Counted from the stretch's first letter, positions 1-14,503 are shown. The stretch: DNA of 64,000 nt from Edolisoma coerulescens (GCA_013397115.1 VWZW01001209.1:1246028-1310027), one strand, 5' to 3'. Program-made: numbers and translations. The notes: generated by a model not told the origin, from the letters alone.

Positions 1-343
1 GGTACTGCTCCAAAGCTGCAGAGTCACCCAGAAGCTGGAGGCTGGGTACTGCTTGTCCTGGGGCTGCAGCTCAGGGAGTCACCATTGAAACTAGTGAAAT
101 GTGTTGCAATTCCTTAAAGCTAGAAACACTATTTCTTACTTCTCCTACTCAAGGGACGAAGGTAAGAGGGAAACCTCTCTGCAGGGTAATCTGTATGTGG
201 GGCAGGTTCACTTATAAAAGTACACAAGAATTAAAATTTTGGGGTTTTTTGCATGAACTTGCAACCGGGACAGCAAGCTGTACTTATATAGGGTAACCTT
301 GTATTTAGGATTTCCCACAAAACAAACTGGAACTTTCCCTCTC

Positions 344-411
344 AAAAAAAAAAAAAATTCTCACGAAGAGAAGAGAAGAGAAGAGAAGAGAAGAGAAGAG
401 AAGAGAAGAGA
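344..411. repeat. Poly-A followed by (GAAGA)n microsatellite
   Basis: Fourteen A (344-357) are followed a few bases later by about nine uninterrupted GAAGA pentamers (365-411). The A-run next to a purine pentamer array could mark the tail of an old retroposed sequence that later expanded, but no body of such an element is recognised upstream. Confidence 0.9.
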
Positions 412-412
412 A

Positions 413-3018
413 AGCAAAATATGACAGATCAGAGGCCATCCCCACATTTGCATGGGGCCATACGATGCCTGATCACTGATTCCACCTGGGAGCTTCCGAA
501 GTCCTTGGCTCACCCTTGTCCCCATGTCCCTTGCAGGTGTGGCGCACAGAAAGGCAAATGCCTGCACCACACCTATGGGGCAGTTGAGTCAAAGGACAGG
601 GGATGGATAGCTCAGTTCTGTTCTGTCCCATGCTCCAGGGGAATAAAAGAGCATTTTTTTGTGGCTTGCAGCAAAGGCTGCTTATGGGCACACTTGTCCC
701 TGCTTGTTCATCACCGTCACTAAGCAGAGCAACTCCAGCAGCACTGCCCAAGTGTTACACAGTCCTGGATTTCTCCAGGCTCTTCCCCATGAGGCTATGG
801 TTTTATCTATTGCATTACACTTCACATTATCAGTCCCTGTTAACTCCATCTTCTGTATATACAGTCTTTCATTTCACTGTCAAGCTAGTAAAAAAAATCT
901 TTTATGTGTTAAGCCAACTTTTGTCCACAAGTACTCCATTAAATCCATCAAATCTATTTTGGTCTTATTTCTGCCATCATTTCTACCAAATTTTGTGCCA
1001 GCTCAGACCAATAACTAAATTATTAAAGCTTGGAGCACTACTCATATAATATGGGCACTTTCTGAGTAGCATAGGACAAAGGTTAACAGCAGAACGAGCA
1101 GTGGGAAATGAAGCACAGAAGAGATGTAGCATAAAGATGGTTTGTAGCCAATCCTAGCATTAATGTAATTGCTATATTTTCCATGTCATTTACACCATCT
1201 TCCTCCCAGTTAACTTTGTAATCTAAATCTGAGGATTCAGGCTGGGAAGAACTGCTCTTCTCGAAAAGCGGAGGCTATTTTCAATTTTTGAGAATTGAAG
1301 TAGAAATAGTGGATATGCAGAGAGGGAAGGCTTGAAAGTTTGGTCTGGGAAAAGGAATGTGTTTAATTTTAATTTTCTTCCACTATAAAATGACTGCAAA
1401 ATGAACAAGATTAAGAAGTAGTATCAGTTTAGAATTATCCCAAAGTTCTACCCAAATGCAGCTGGGTTTGTTTTCAGGAGAAGCTTCATTTTCCACTGAA
1501 GAATTATATGATGCCAGAACACAGGAACTAAAGCCTGGATTTGCTCCTCCTAAATTGAGGAGTTAAGTGTCAAGATACCATACTATAGCAAGAAAAGGAT
1601 CTTTCAGCCATTGGTGTGCCTTTCCAGCTCATGACATCCAGAGTAGGGATCCTAACCCCACATGCCTTCCCCAAGATCTCTTGTATTTGATTTATTCCCC
1701 CTGATGTGAGGAGTATGACCATCTGTATAAAAAGAACTCACCTCATCCTGACCTTTGTGCTAACTGGGGAGAGAACTAACAAGAATGAGTTGAGTGAAAG
1801 AAACATTGAGGGTTTTTTTTAAGTGGGCAAGTGTGAGGGTAAACTAAACTGAGGTGGCTTGGAAGACATCAGCAGGTTTTAGGGAGAGCGGTTAAAAAGG
1901 AAATCAGCCCTGTGAGTTTCTTCAGGAGTTTGTCAGCTAGTCACACTCTGTATGGAATGCTGGCAGAGACACGACCTAGGGGCAGGAAATAGTGTGTATG
2001 ACAGTATTGGAAAGTTCATGGGGAATGCAAGAGCGAGCCAAAATATACAAGATCAGCTCTGTGTAAAAAAGTGTCAGAGTGCAAACCTTTCATGATTATC
2101 TGTCAGTTCCCTGCCATCATAGTTCTGCAGGGTCCAAGTTTGGTTTCTTCACCCTCTTCACCTTCAGGGAATTTCCCAAATAGGCAGCTATTTCCTAAGC
2201 AAATCCTAATGGGGACTTGTTGTATTTCATACTTAATGCTGCTCTGCATGGTGCTTACCACTTTAGGAAAAACGATTAAGTGTTCATCAGAAGACAAAAT
2301 GCCCCTTCTTTATCAAAAAATTCTGGTTTCCTTATGAGTCTGTATTTAATATTTATAGATCGTCACATTGTTTTATTTGTTTACAAAACATATTTCTCCT
2401 CCACAATCTGTGTCAGAAGCATGAAAAGGAGAAGTACTCTTACTTGTAAGATTAAATTCCTTTTATCTTCCTCTCCACCAGTCTTCACTTGGGTAAGACT
2501 AGGTAGGTTAGGAAGTCTCTGTAAAGCACAGAGTTCCAGTTCTCACCTTTCTTAGTGCAGAATTCTGAGTCTCTTTCTAATCTTTCTTATTACTCCCATC
2601 TGCACCCTTAGAATAACTATATTTTGAGATAGACTAACTTGGGGACAGTATTCCTAGCACAGCAGGCATATATTGATTTATAATGGGCTTACAATCTTTT
2701 TTATGCTTCATACCAGCCTTTTGTAGCCTAGTATTTACTTCCTGATTCTCATCTCTGTTATGCAGTGATCCTTAGAGAACTGTGATTAGTAATTTACGAC
2801 TGCATCCACAGTTATTGTTGCATTGAATTTCTTATTGCCATCTCACTACACTGCCTATTTCCCCATATTGGTCCTAGTTTGGCCTGCATTTTCTTGACCT
2901 ATATAATTTTGCTATCTTGCTGTTTATCACCCTCCCCAGAACTGCTGCACATATATAACCACACAAACCTTATGAATATATTTGTTGTACTTCAGCAGTC
3001 ACCTTTTTTAGACAATTT
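413..3018. other. Intergenic, nothing recognised
   Basis: AT-rich unique sequence. Open frames up to 148 codons (603-1049 on +, overlapping other frames) show no family features, no splice context and no codon pattern that would support a gene. Confidence 0.6.
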
Positions 3019-3260
3019 TTAGTCCATATCAACAAATTGCCTCTCACCTTGATCCTTCTGAATTTCATTATCGATGTGAGGAATATTATCAAAGGCAGTT
3101 TCAAAATCTAAATAAATAATGTCAATTAATTTTCCTTCTTTTATAAATATTTTCCTGTCTTTTTGAAAGACTGTTAAATAGGTAAGAGGACACGATCTCC
3201 CTTCTAGCATACTTGCCCTTACTGAGCCATGTGGTCATGAAGCTTCAAAGGACATCTATT
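3019..3260 (-). mobile_element. Non-LTR retrotransposon reverse transcriptase fragment (CR1/L2-like)
   Basis: The minus strand encodes about 60 residues, including GRSCPLTYLTVFQ followed by IDIIYLDFETAFDNIPH. This matches the spacing of the LINE reverse-transcriptase segment leading into motif A (YLDFxxAFDxxPH), including the first catalytic Asp. The rest of the polymerase is absent. It lies just beyond the 3' end of the neighbouring minus-strand CR1 tail, so it is a separate, older insertion. The sequence is less like the common bird CR1 consensus (YLDFSKAFDxVPH), so another LINE lineage is possible. Confidence 0.75.
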
Positions 3261-3290
3261 ATCTCCATAACCAATTCACAAAGTACAAAT

Positions 3291-3391
3291 TCATAGAATC
3301 ATAGAAAGACTTCAGTAGGAAGGGACCTTAAAGATTATCTAGTTCCAACCCCCCACCATGGGCAGAGATGTCGCCCACTAGATCAGGTGGA
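3291..3391 (-). mobile_element. CR1 LINE 3' end
   Basis: CATAGAATCATAGAA at the left edge is the complement of the CR1 terminal repeat ATTCTATG. It is followed by the complement of the conserved block AAGGTCCCTTCCAACC and the 'ccatgggcagagatgtcgcc' region. Only about 100 bp of the 3' end remain, as is usual for 5'-truncated CR1 copies. Confidence 0.9.
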
Positions 3392-6300
3392 ATTATTCTA
3401 ATAAAAATATATATTTATGAGACACTAACATTGTATTTGAATAAGAATAAATGCTGATGAAAATTTAATGCTTTTGATTTATTTCTCATTAGAAAGTAGC
3501 ATAAAATATAGGCATTGTGGAAATCTACTGCACTCAGAGAATAAGCTTCCCCTCTGCGAGTCATTTGTGCAGTCATTAAAAGGGATGCCACATGATGTTA
3601 TGTTGATCTTTTAGAACAAGATAGCCATAAGGGAGAACTCAGTACTACTAATGTTTTCAGTTACAGCAACCTTGTAAGAAAAATAGTTTTAACATTTAGC
3701 AAAGATTTTCTTTGGGACCCCCCAGTTGTTACATGGGCCTCTAATTTTTCTTCACTTATTGAAGAACATGTTAAAGCACACTGGCATATGTAAAATGCTT
3801 GACTCTCTTTGCTTTAGTGTTGATTAAGAAAAGGCTTCATTAATGACAATAAACCATCAGTTTGTACAGTCTTAAAGACTGGCAGAATGGATTGTCAGAC
3901 TAAACAAAAATCAAACTGCTAAGTAGGAAATGAAAACATTAGATCGCACTTTTCCTAGACTTTACCTCTATAATACCAGGCCATTTTTATAAGGGGAAAC
4001 AAATGCCCATATTCTTTGTTTAACTGGTCAAAATGTGTCACCCCAGTATGCTGATCTCTCTAGGTCCCTGCAGTGTTCTTGTCCAATTACAAATTTTCCA
4101 CATTTTGAATTGCCAGAACATCTTATTGCAAAGAGCTCTACTCCTTCTAATTCTAAGCAATGAATAATTTTTCTGCACATCATTTCCCTTCCTTTCGAAT
4201 GGGATAGGCTTTCCTGGGCTTTGGAAGTGTCCTGGAGGACGCAGGGTGAAGCACAGTCTTTGAGTGGGTGATTCAACCCATCTTGAGATAAGCATGAGGA
4301 CAGATAACGTGCATTGCCTTTGGGAAGCACCTCTCTCCTCACTGGCTGTGGAAAGCAAACAAAATATCTACATTGAGCAGTGCTGCACGGATATCTGTGC
4401 TTGGTCTAAAAAACAGAAGCACAGTGGCCATTCTGCCCTCATGGGACAGTCATTCTGGAAAAGCACCAATGTGTCTGACCACAGGATCTCAACTTGCACC
4501 TCTGCTCGACACTGCTATTCAGAACTGCCAGGAGACTTTTCTGTGGCAATACACTGCAAAGGCTCAGGCAGATATCAGATACAGATGGCAAATCTAGGCT
4601 CAGAAGCAGCCAGGAATGTTGAGTGTATTTTGTCTTTGACACTACCCACAGAAACATCAGGGTGTCATGTAAAGGCTGGGGTGATATGATAATGCTAAAA
4701 AGCCTAAGGAGAACCTTCTGAGCTTAAAATTATTAAAATGGAATCAAAGAGAGAATAAGATTTCTCTAGCAATTTAAGGATTTTGAGGTTTTAACTGATT
4801 ATGAAGAATTATTATTTTTTAAACGTGGGGCTTCATTTCCCTCTTTTATTATTGAAATCCTTTCCATTTCAATGTGTAGATTTTCTTTGTGTGTATATAA
4901 AGACAATTTAAATCAACTTTCATTTTTCATTCTAACAGAGAAAACCAGATTTGCATGGTGGAAGGACACTAGAAGAAAAATCTAGTAAAGAACATGACTT
5001 TTACTAAGCTAAGGCTGCTACTTATTTATTAATGCTATTGTCAAAATAGATTTCTTGACAGAATTAGGTGCAACAAAAGTGTAAGCTTCTCTATTCTATC
5101 CCCATGTGCCATTTTACTCAATTACAACATGCTTGCCTGGAGCACAGGTTAGCTCTTTGCTCAAGCTGATCATAGATACTGGATTTATTCTAAGCATGAC
5201 TAATGCTTTTAACCAGATGGCTGTACAGATAGCTCTTTTTCAATTTTTTTTTTTTCAGTATTTGTTTCCTGGGTCTCTTGTTTATATTTATCATGAGATT
5301 TTATCACCATATGTCCATTTTTTATACCTTTTAATCACTTGGACTTGGTACACAACATTTTGTTTTTGAATGACTCCACAAAACAGTGAAATAACAAATT
5401 GTTACAATTTGTGGCCATTTTCATACTCTAATGTCTTTTTTCATAATCTATTTAAAAGCAATTCTGGTACCTTATTCAACTAATGCTGCATCCTCTGAGA
5501 AATTCCAGAGATATTCTCAGAAAACACAAAAGGTTTGTCCATTCATTGAGCAAAATGTTAATGAAGACTGAGTTCTGCATCTATCACATTCCTGATCTTA
5601 GATAAGCAAATCTCATCATCAGATGGCAAAATTAAGTGATCTTGTTCCTATATAGAAATACCATAATTTTCCTTTATAATGGAAATCTGTGTGAATGAAC
5701 ACTAGATTTTGCAAATAATTTTGGTGACTGCACAAATATGTTCACAGTTTGGGACTCTATTTTCCACTCAGATATTTAAATTTACTTATGGGAATAATGT
5801 CATGGAAATTTTATTTTTTTTTTAATTTAAACATACTGCATGTAGAATGTCTCACTAATGATGTCTATACATAATGGTATTGGCTCTAGTCTGTGCTCTG
5901 AACAAGAATTACAGAATTGCTGAGGTAATCTACAATAAAAAGAAAACATTTTTAATATATGTAACCAATTTCTTCAGGAAAAAATGCAGCTTTTGTTGTA
6001 ATTGACTATTTGTCAAGTTAAGTGGCCTGAACTGAACCTAGATGTCATTGATCCACGACATCTTCCTGGGTGTTGTATGTGGCGAGTCTTTACTGCAGGG
6101 AGACCTCTCTGTCTCTGAGTCTTTAGTTCAGTGCCTCCTTCCATGAGCATTATCAATGCTCTCATCACCTCCAAGCTGCCCGCATGATCATCAGATACCT
6201 CTACATTATTTTTCTTGGTTCAGGCAATTTTCTTTGTGCTGTTTTGAATAAAATTGAAATTTCTTCCCCTTTGGAGTTGAAAGCTCTTAAACCTTTCCCT

Positions 6301-9300
6301 TAACTTGCTGCTATAAAAATAGTACCCACCAAAAAGTCAAAATGCATTGCGCTCATGTAAAAGCTGCTAAATATTAAACACAGCTTAAATAAAGTCTTCA
6401 GATTTCTAAAAGACTTTATCTTAAAAGTTTCTTAGAGGAAAAAACACTCATATGTATTAAAAACTAATTAATATTGGCAATGGATTCACAAAGAGGAAAC
6501 AACGTTTCTCTTGTATAGTCAAATAAATGATACTTTTCTACTCATTAAATCAGGAAGCTGTCATCTTGCCAAGCAGTATAGTTCTGTGGTCCAAATACCA
6601 GATTCTAAAACTAAATACAAACAGATTTTGGCACACGTTCTGGACAGTTTGTTCTCAGATAGTCTGTAACGTGACGTGCCTTCCAACTGAGAGTGGTGGA
6701 CTTGGGTCGTGTCTCCAGAGGCTTGGGAGATGGTCACTGGCCCCAGGGCAAGAAAAAAAGTGTCTCTGAGTGACAGAGACATGGCAAAAAGGTAGGAACT
6801 GTAGCCTACAGAGATAGTACTGGAATGAGTAGACAAACCTGAGTCACCCATAGCCCAGCCCCTGCTGTGGCAGACAGAAACTCTTAAGGGATCAGAGTGA
6901 GCTGGCTGTAAATCAAAAGCCACTGTGATCTCAACAGCCAAGCAGAGAAGCAAGAATTTGCCTGTGAGTATATGATTGATGGAACAGATTTTCTTATACA
7001 GAATTTTATTTCTGTTCTGTCTTATTTAGTCATTCTTAGCATTCTCTCTTTAAAAGGTTTCTTATTTTGGTTTATATTTTAATAAAATCTGGCTTTGAGT
7101 TGAAAGAGGTTTTTGGTCTTCTGGTCTCCACCATAAGGCAAGGGTCTCGGGGACATGCATCTCAGAGATTCACCTGTCTTTCCTCTCACTCCACTGCACA
7201 CACATCCTTTGCTTAACAGTGTGCAGCATTGGAATTTATCATAATTGGCTGCAAATTAATACGTACATCCTGTGAAAATGCCAGGGTTTCAAAATTTGTG
7301 CTGTAGCAGACAGAAGAAACATTGACACTTTTTTTACACAGCTTCCCATCCTTTTGTTTTGTCATTCTAAGCTAAACAACACTTCTCGACATTTTCATGT
7401 ACTGCATTCAGTGTGAGTTTAAGTGAAGCCTTTAGTTTCATCTTCCTCTAATTTACTCTGGATTTTGAGCTGCTGCACTGACTCCTGAAGAGCTGGCCTT
7501 TGTGCCTCCACTCTACTTTAACTCAACTGTAATAGTAAGTTTTTTAAGTGAAACTTAACCATCTTGGTGTTCTGTAATGCAGCCCCATAGTAACTACTTA
7601 ATCACCGAGTAGCGTGCTGAAATATTTCAGCATCTGCTTTTGGGTTTGAGTTTGTCATTTCCTTGTTTTTTTAATTTTGAAAAACTCCCAATAATGTCTA
7701 TATGTCATTTATAAAAATATTTAGCTTAATTTAAGAAGTTCCAAAGGAATAAAATCCTCAAGTTATTTAATAGTTACTGTATTCTTTTTATCCTGGCACT
7801 ATGGGGCACTGTTGTTGGGATTCATTTATGTGCTCTCCCAGTATGTTGCTTTCCTAATTTGGATTTAGTTTTAGATCATCCAGAAACCTGGAAAAGATCT
7901 CCAGACATTCTAAATAATTTTTGCTTACAGAAATACTCCTCCCCCTNAGTTACTAACATGGGGCTGTTCTTAGGTAACTTATGAAGTCCATGCATTTCAA
8001 AATCTACACTATTATTTTCAGTAGCCTTCTCAAACCAGAGATCTACTTCAATTTCTGGAAAAACTGTGCTAGTTTTGGACTCTGATTCCCTGTTTCTCTG
8101 TTGGAGTTCTTCCAACTTATCTCTTCCTTTACAGCATTTCCTTTCTTCCCCACTAGGTCTGTGTGGATGTTTCCACTTACCTCACAAGTACCAGAAATAT
8201 GAGCTCTTGAGAACTGGACAGGGTCACCCAAAAAAGCTCTTTGGTACTGTGGGAAAGGCACAGATAATCATAGGTAATCACATTTTGTTACTTGTTTATT
8301 TATTTGTATGTTGAGATCCTGATTATGTAGTCTGAATTGATTCAAACTGAGCTGAATGTCAAAATCATTTTGGCCAGGCAGTTGAGATGATTTGTAATTC
8401 ATGTTTCTCCAGTTTTAGCTGGGGTCAAACACTTAAAGGAGCTATGGCTGGGATGTTAACAGGTTTCTAACCTAAAGTACATGGGAATATTTTTGCTATC
8501 CATTCTTTTATTTTCTTTTTTTTTAAAACAAAATTTTATTTTATTTTAAAATGAAGAACATACAGGAAATTTTCTATCTTTCTGCCTTTAAAAAAAAATT
8601 AAGTTTTGAAATTGTGCAATAGTATGTGTTTCCTTTAAAACTCTGCTTTACTACTATATTGATTTTCTTTTTTTTTTCTTCATAGTTACTGTGGAATTGT
8701 TTCATATCCAAACATATTTTCTAGTTGATTATTTCATGGCTTTTACACCATGTATGTATGTTTACTGTTTTCTTCAAACACCAATAGTTTCTCCAAGAGT
8801 CTACACAAGTCGTGTTACTGTTTACTTTTGAAAGAAAGGTAAATGAGAACATCCCATTTCCACCTGCACACACAGAGAATCATAACTGTGTTATAACTTT
8901 GTGTGTGTGTGTACACAGACATATATATATATCTATCCTAAATGTATTATGAATTATTAGCAGAGGATTTAATAACTGTTCAATGGCCACCAGTGAATAA
9001 TCTGAAGCTAGTAAATAATCCATTTTTACACTGATATTATGTCAAGTAGTCATAGTATTTGTAGCATTTTCTGTTCTAAGTGTCTGTAACCCCTAATCAC
9101 TATATAATTAAATTATTATTTGTGTATAAATTTTTTTGAATACTATGTTGCCCACAATAACTCTGCTTAAATCTGAGGAAAGGCAAATAAATAATTAAAA
9201 AATATTTGGCTATAATCCTTTGTTTCAATACATTGACAATTTGACTTTTTAATATTATCTTTTGCTTTCACAATATCAAGTCATGATAGACTCCCATTTA

Positions 9301-12300
9301 TTGAATATAAAACTATTTTCTTGGAACCTCTATTACAGAGGTCTCAGACTGAAATTTTTTCAGTATTTCTATGGAGAAGAAATTATATTTTTCAGAATGT
9401 GACAGTCTGGAAACTATTTGAATGCATAAAGCGCCTTTAAGTGGACAGGTACTTCAATTAAAATAGTATCTATCTGCAATGTGACAGGCTTGCAATAACT
9501 GGATTACTTGTCTAGTAGTCTAATTTGAAACCCCAGAGGTAACCACTGAAATCCACAGGAAACAAAGCTTAATTTGACTATGTGACCTTGTGCGTTGATC
9601 TAGATTAGTTGTTTGATGGTCTCCAAAACCCTTATCAGTTTAACAGCCACCCTGTAATAAGCTCCCAGTAAACACTTCTTCTACCTCAATCTACCAATTT
9701 TTATTTTGAAGAAGGCAAAAACTGGGGAGATATGGAATGAAAACTAAAAAACAGTGAAGCAAATACACAACTAGATAGGAAATAGCAAACAAGTTGTCAC
9801 ACTACCCAGACCCCTCATTCTGTTTTGATTGCAACTCCCAACTGCTGCATGCATCTAATTTAAATGCAGAACAACGCTGCAGAGCTGTAATATGTATTGC
9901 TAGTTAAGAACTGTTTTCACAGTTTTACATGAAGATTTCTTCATATTTCTTAGTCCAAAGAAATAGATCTGTTCTCTTGCAAAAAGTTTAGTTTGGTTGT
10001 TTTTATGTTCTTTGCCTGTTCTAATGCTAAGAATTTTAGGGTACTTAATCTTCACTTCATTTATTCATCTGCTTGATTAGTTCAACAGTGGTCACACATG
10101 TAGGTGTCCCTAGAATGTGCTTTCTCTTTTTTTTTTTTTTTTAATGAACTTGCAGTCCTGTGTGCTGAATACTTATCAGTAGTCATCTTGGTTAGGTCTG
10201 TGTTCAATGACAGGACTGCTGTGTTTCACTTAGGTTTGAGTAAGGTGATTCCATCCAGAAGATTATTTGGCTTGTCCATTATCATGCAAAAGAGTGTTTC
10301 CAAATAACTTTCTTCTTTTCTTATCTATAATTTGCTTTCTCATGGCCCTTTCTGACTGCTTCAAAATTTCCTTATTTGAATTCCCATGGTCTGACTCCTC
10401 CTTCAGCATAAGAACAGGACAACCTGGACAATATAACTAAGTATTTTGAAGTTCCTGGAATTTTAGGTCCTTGTTTTCTTTCCCCCAGTCTTGACTTTCC
10501 TACACCTCCCCCTGTGTCATTACTTCAGCAAACTTCTCTTTGGACATTTTTCAAAGCAAGCATCCTGTGAGTAATATGGGGTTTGTGGTTCTTTATTGCT
10601 ACTTCTCTTATCCTGTTTCTTATCCTGTGTCTCAACACTGGAAGACTTCCAACAGTACAGCTCTGCCTCTAGCAATGCAGTTGTCAAGATGTTTAAAGAG
10701 TAGAGAAGTTACTTTTTAGCTCTTTTAATTGAGGCTATCTTTCTTGTTCGTTTTTGTAGAATTTTTGAAATACAAGGAAACTTTTCCAGCCTCTGAAAGT
10801 CCTTACACAAAGGGGTAAATGCTACAGCCTCTTCACCATGAGCAGGTTTTCTGTATGCCAGTGAAAGACAAGGTCTGGGGACACAAAAATGCTAATTGTT
10901 AGACATAAATCTCTGTGCTTCAGGAGATATAATATTAGAAGTTCTTGAACTCCCAGACCTTCTGATAGCAGCAAATAAAGATTTTGGCACTACTTCTAAT
11001 TTCCAACCACGAGAAGGAGTAATCTCAGGAGCACAAAGGAAAATATATGCATATACATTACTGAAATGTAAAAGTATGAGCATTATTGCGGCTATCTTCA
11101 ATAATAATTTAAACTGATGCAACCGAATGTATGCAGGGATGAATTATTAAACCAGACCCTGGCACATTTTGATCTGAGCATACTAGTCCCCTTCTGAGTA
11201 GCTCAACAGCACAGGCTGGCCCACACCAGGGTCCATCCACAACAGACAGCTTGGAAGTGGACACCCCATTTTGGGTCTGAGAAAAATGATCAGTGTGGGC
11301 ACAGCCAGGCAAAGCCAGCCAGCCTGGGGATTAGGAGTGGACCTTGGGACTGATATGTTTAGAGGTATAGAACCATTGTGTCTACTGAGCACCTGGGTAT
11401 GCCTTACAAAACTGCAGCTGGACAAAATTCCCAGGGAGGGATGGGGGAGTGGGGTCTGACCATCTCATCCGACAACCTCAGTAAGTGCAACCTAACCCTT
11501 TCAGGGTAGAAGTTGTCCTGCAATGGGCATGAGTGCGGGATTGCCTGAAATCCAGGCTTTTTTCAGTGTCACAGTCCAAATGCAGGTAGCAACTAGGGTC
11601 TGCATGAAAGGGCAGGGAGTGAACTTTATAGCGGGACCTTGTATTTGGGAGGTGAGCATTAGGAACCTCTGGCACAAACCACCACAGATGGTCCAGAAAA
11701 CTTCTGCTGTCTGCCCAGACAGGGAGCTCTTGGGGTTACTGCTGGCTGGTAATAGGCCTAGCACTGTAAATTTTCTTTCTCCGTAAGATTTTTGCATTCC
11801 TTAAGAGGAAAAAAAGCATCTTTATGGACCACTGTAAACATAGATTCAACCAGATTTCCCTGTGAACAGAGAAAAGGAGACAGCAAAGATGGCTGGTAAG
11901 GTGTGTCCTACTAACTATACAAACCAAAAGGGAAAGCACTATCTTTTTAGATGTTAGACCTTCTACATGGTTATTTCACATCTGCAACACTTGGCACCTG
12001 TGCAGAGCAGGATTTGCTTTCAGACCCTAGGGCCGTGATAGCCCATCATCTTTCATTTCTTGTATCCTCCTGCATTCTTGGAAATATGTGTAAAATACTG
12101 CTGATCAGTGTGGATCTTTTTAAATCAACTGATTCTTTCCTGTACAACAACCAGAAGCATAATGAAAATACAGTCATTAATGGGTAATAGGTTTTTGCTG
12201 TCCAGGAAAGACAAGATTAAACTGTGGGACTGAGAATCATTGTGGTAATAACCAACAGTGAAACAAAGATTATATGGATGAAAACAGAAAGTATTTTGGT

Positions 12301-13400
12301 CAGTTGCATTGTGGAAGGATTGCAAAAGGGATTTCACTGAGATGATCTCTGAAATTCTGCACTGGCAGGTGAATAGACATCTCTATATTTCCAGTAAGTT
12401 CTTATGACTGTGATTACAATTTTCCAGGTGTATGCTGGAGGACATGTATAAATAATAACGATAAAGCTCAGTTATTACTACATAGCCACATGTGCAGGAA
12501 TAAAAGACAATGAAATACCAACCATAGCTGGGATAGAGGTTTTTGCACCCTGATGGGTTGAGTTGATGATTGAGTTAATAGAAATGGGACGACATTCAGT
12601 GGCACAAAACACAAGGCCAAGAATTAAGGACTAGTATCTAGAGTTTCTGAATCAGATTAGGTCACCTGTTGGATTCTGTCTTCCAAGAAGAACTTGGCTT
12701 TCACAACCTAACAAAATGCTGCATGTCTATAATATTGCATGTTAATACACCAGAGAAAAGCCATTTGAACTAATAGCCACTGCTGGCACAAGAACAAATG
12801 GGTATAAACTGGATATTAATTAATTTATCCTGAAAAGAAAGTTTCTAAGCACCAGAGCAACAACATTTTGGAACAGCTTTTCTAGTTGCAGCACAAAATT
12901 TAATGTGTTTAAACAGCACAATCACAACCCGGATTAAATTATATGATCGACCAACTAAGCAGAACTCCTATGCTTTCCCATGGCCTTTATTACTAGAGGG
13001 AACCATTATACAAGGTTTTGGGCAATAGAAGTATAGATCCTATATCTCTAGATAAGGTTCTGAGTTCAGTACACACTGAAAAACACATTCGCTGTTGTTG
13101 ATTTTTTGTGCTTCACTTCATGTTTAGTTTCTGTGTCTGTTGTTCATTAACAACATTTGTGAACTTGATTATACTTTGGTTTTGCTACTGTTTAGGTACT
13201 TTATTACATCTCCATCATTAAATATGCATTAATTTTTTAAATAATGTAATTCTTTTTTTTTTAAATATTCAGTTGATAATGTCTTTCCAATATTTTGTGA
13301 ATCTCATGGTTATATTTATATAGTATATATTGTATTTGTATTTATCTTATCTATAATATTTTATATTATCTTTATCTATTATTATTTTAGTAATATTTTT
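3392..13400. other. Intergenic, no gene recognised
   Basis: AT-rich unique DNA with small low-complexity tracts (TG/TA run at 8900-8933, T17 at 10126-10142, AT-rich stretch from 13240). There is a single ambiguous base at 7947. A 141-codon + frame at 4264-4689 overlaps two minus-strand frames of about 105 codons and has no recognisable domain, so it is not called. A more GC-rich stretch at about 11180-11720 might be an old unclassified repeat. Confidence 0.6.
8900..8933. repeat. Compound (GT)n/(AT)n microsatellite
   Basis: A GT run passes through GTACACAGAC into an AT run. It is short and interrupted. Confidence 0.8.
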
Positions 13401-13436
13401 ATATTATATTTATATATCATATTATATTTATATATC
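13401..13436. repeat. 18-bp AT-rich tandem repeat, two copies
   Basis: Two perfect copies of ATATTATATTTATATATC (13401-13418 and 13419-13436) lie in a roughly 200-bp block made almost only of A and T (from about 13240), just upstream of the first assembly gap. Confidence 0.85.
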
Positions 13437-13717
13437 GTATTACATTTCAGCTTGGCGTGCTGACGTGTAATGTCAATTCCCCTCTCCTGTTAGGGTTTTA
13501 TTTGTTGCTATAGCTACCAACCATTGCTCCATTCGTGTCATTTATGTAGGCTAAATTCTTAGTGCCCTAAATGTGTTATCATGCACACCTTGTTGTTTCT
13601 ATATTGTGAGACGTCAAGGCAACTAACATATTATGAGGAAGACTTCCAAAGAAATCAGTACAGCTTGTCTGCATGACAATCTGGATTCACAGGGCTGAAT
13701 CCCTCCATGCATTGCCA

Positions 13718-14503
13718 NNNNNNNNNNNNNNNNNNNNNNNNNNNNNNNNNNNNNNNNNNNNNNNNNNNNNNNNNNNNNNNNNNNNNNNNNNNNNNNNNNN
13801 NNNNNNNNNNNNNNNNNNNNNNNNNNNNNNNNNNNNNNNNNNNNNNNNNNNNNNNNNNNNNNNNNNNNNNNNNNNNNNNNNNNNNNNNNNNNNNNNNNNN
13901 NNNNNNNNNNNNNNNNNNNNNNNNNNNNNNNNNNNNNNNNNNNNNNNNNNNNNNNNNNNNNNNNNNNNNNNNNNNNNNNNNNNNNNNNNNNNNNNNNNNN
14001 NNNNNNNNNNNNNNNNNNNNNNNNNNNNNNNNNNNNNNNNNNNNNNNNNNNNNNNNNNNNNNNNNNNNNNNNNNNNNNNNNNNNNNNNNNNNNNNNNNNN
14101 NNNNNNNNNNNNNNNNNNNNNNNNNNNNNNNNNNNNNNNNNNNNNNNNNNNNNNNNNNNNNNNNNNNNNNNNNNNNNNNNNNNNNNNNNNNNNNNNNNNN
14201 NNNNNNNNNNNNNNNNNNNNNNNNNNNNNNNNNNNNNNNNNNNNNNNNNNNNNNNNNNNNNNNNNNNNNNNNNNNNNNNNNNNNNNNNNNNNNNNNNNNN
14301 NNNNNNNNNNNNNNNNNNNNNNNNNNNNNNNNNNNNNNNNNNNNNNNNNNNNNNNNNNNNNNNNNNNNNNNNNNNNNNNNNNNNNNNNNNNNNNNNNNNN
14401 NNNNNNNNNNNNNNNNNNNNNNNNNNNNNNNNNNNNNNNNNNNNNNNNNNNNNNNNNNNNNNNNNNNNNNNNNNNNNNNNNNNNNNNNNNNNNNNNNNNN
14501 NNN
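13718..14503. other. Assembly gap (786 N) with identical 17-bp edges
   Basis: This is a run of N. The 17 bases directly left of it (13701-13717, CCCTCCATGCATTGCCA) are identical to the 17 bases directly right of it (14504-14520). Long 'open frames' across the gap are artefacts of N. Confidence 0.98.

Noticed and set aside
4264..4689. 141-codon + frame
   Set aside because: No recognisable domain; minus-strand frames of about 105 codons overlap its start; no splice or promoter context. Probably chance.
11180..11720. More GC-rich stretch considered as an LTR or processed pseudogene
   Set aside because: No TG...CA ends, duplication, A-tail or recognisable protein could be seen; left unclassified.
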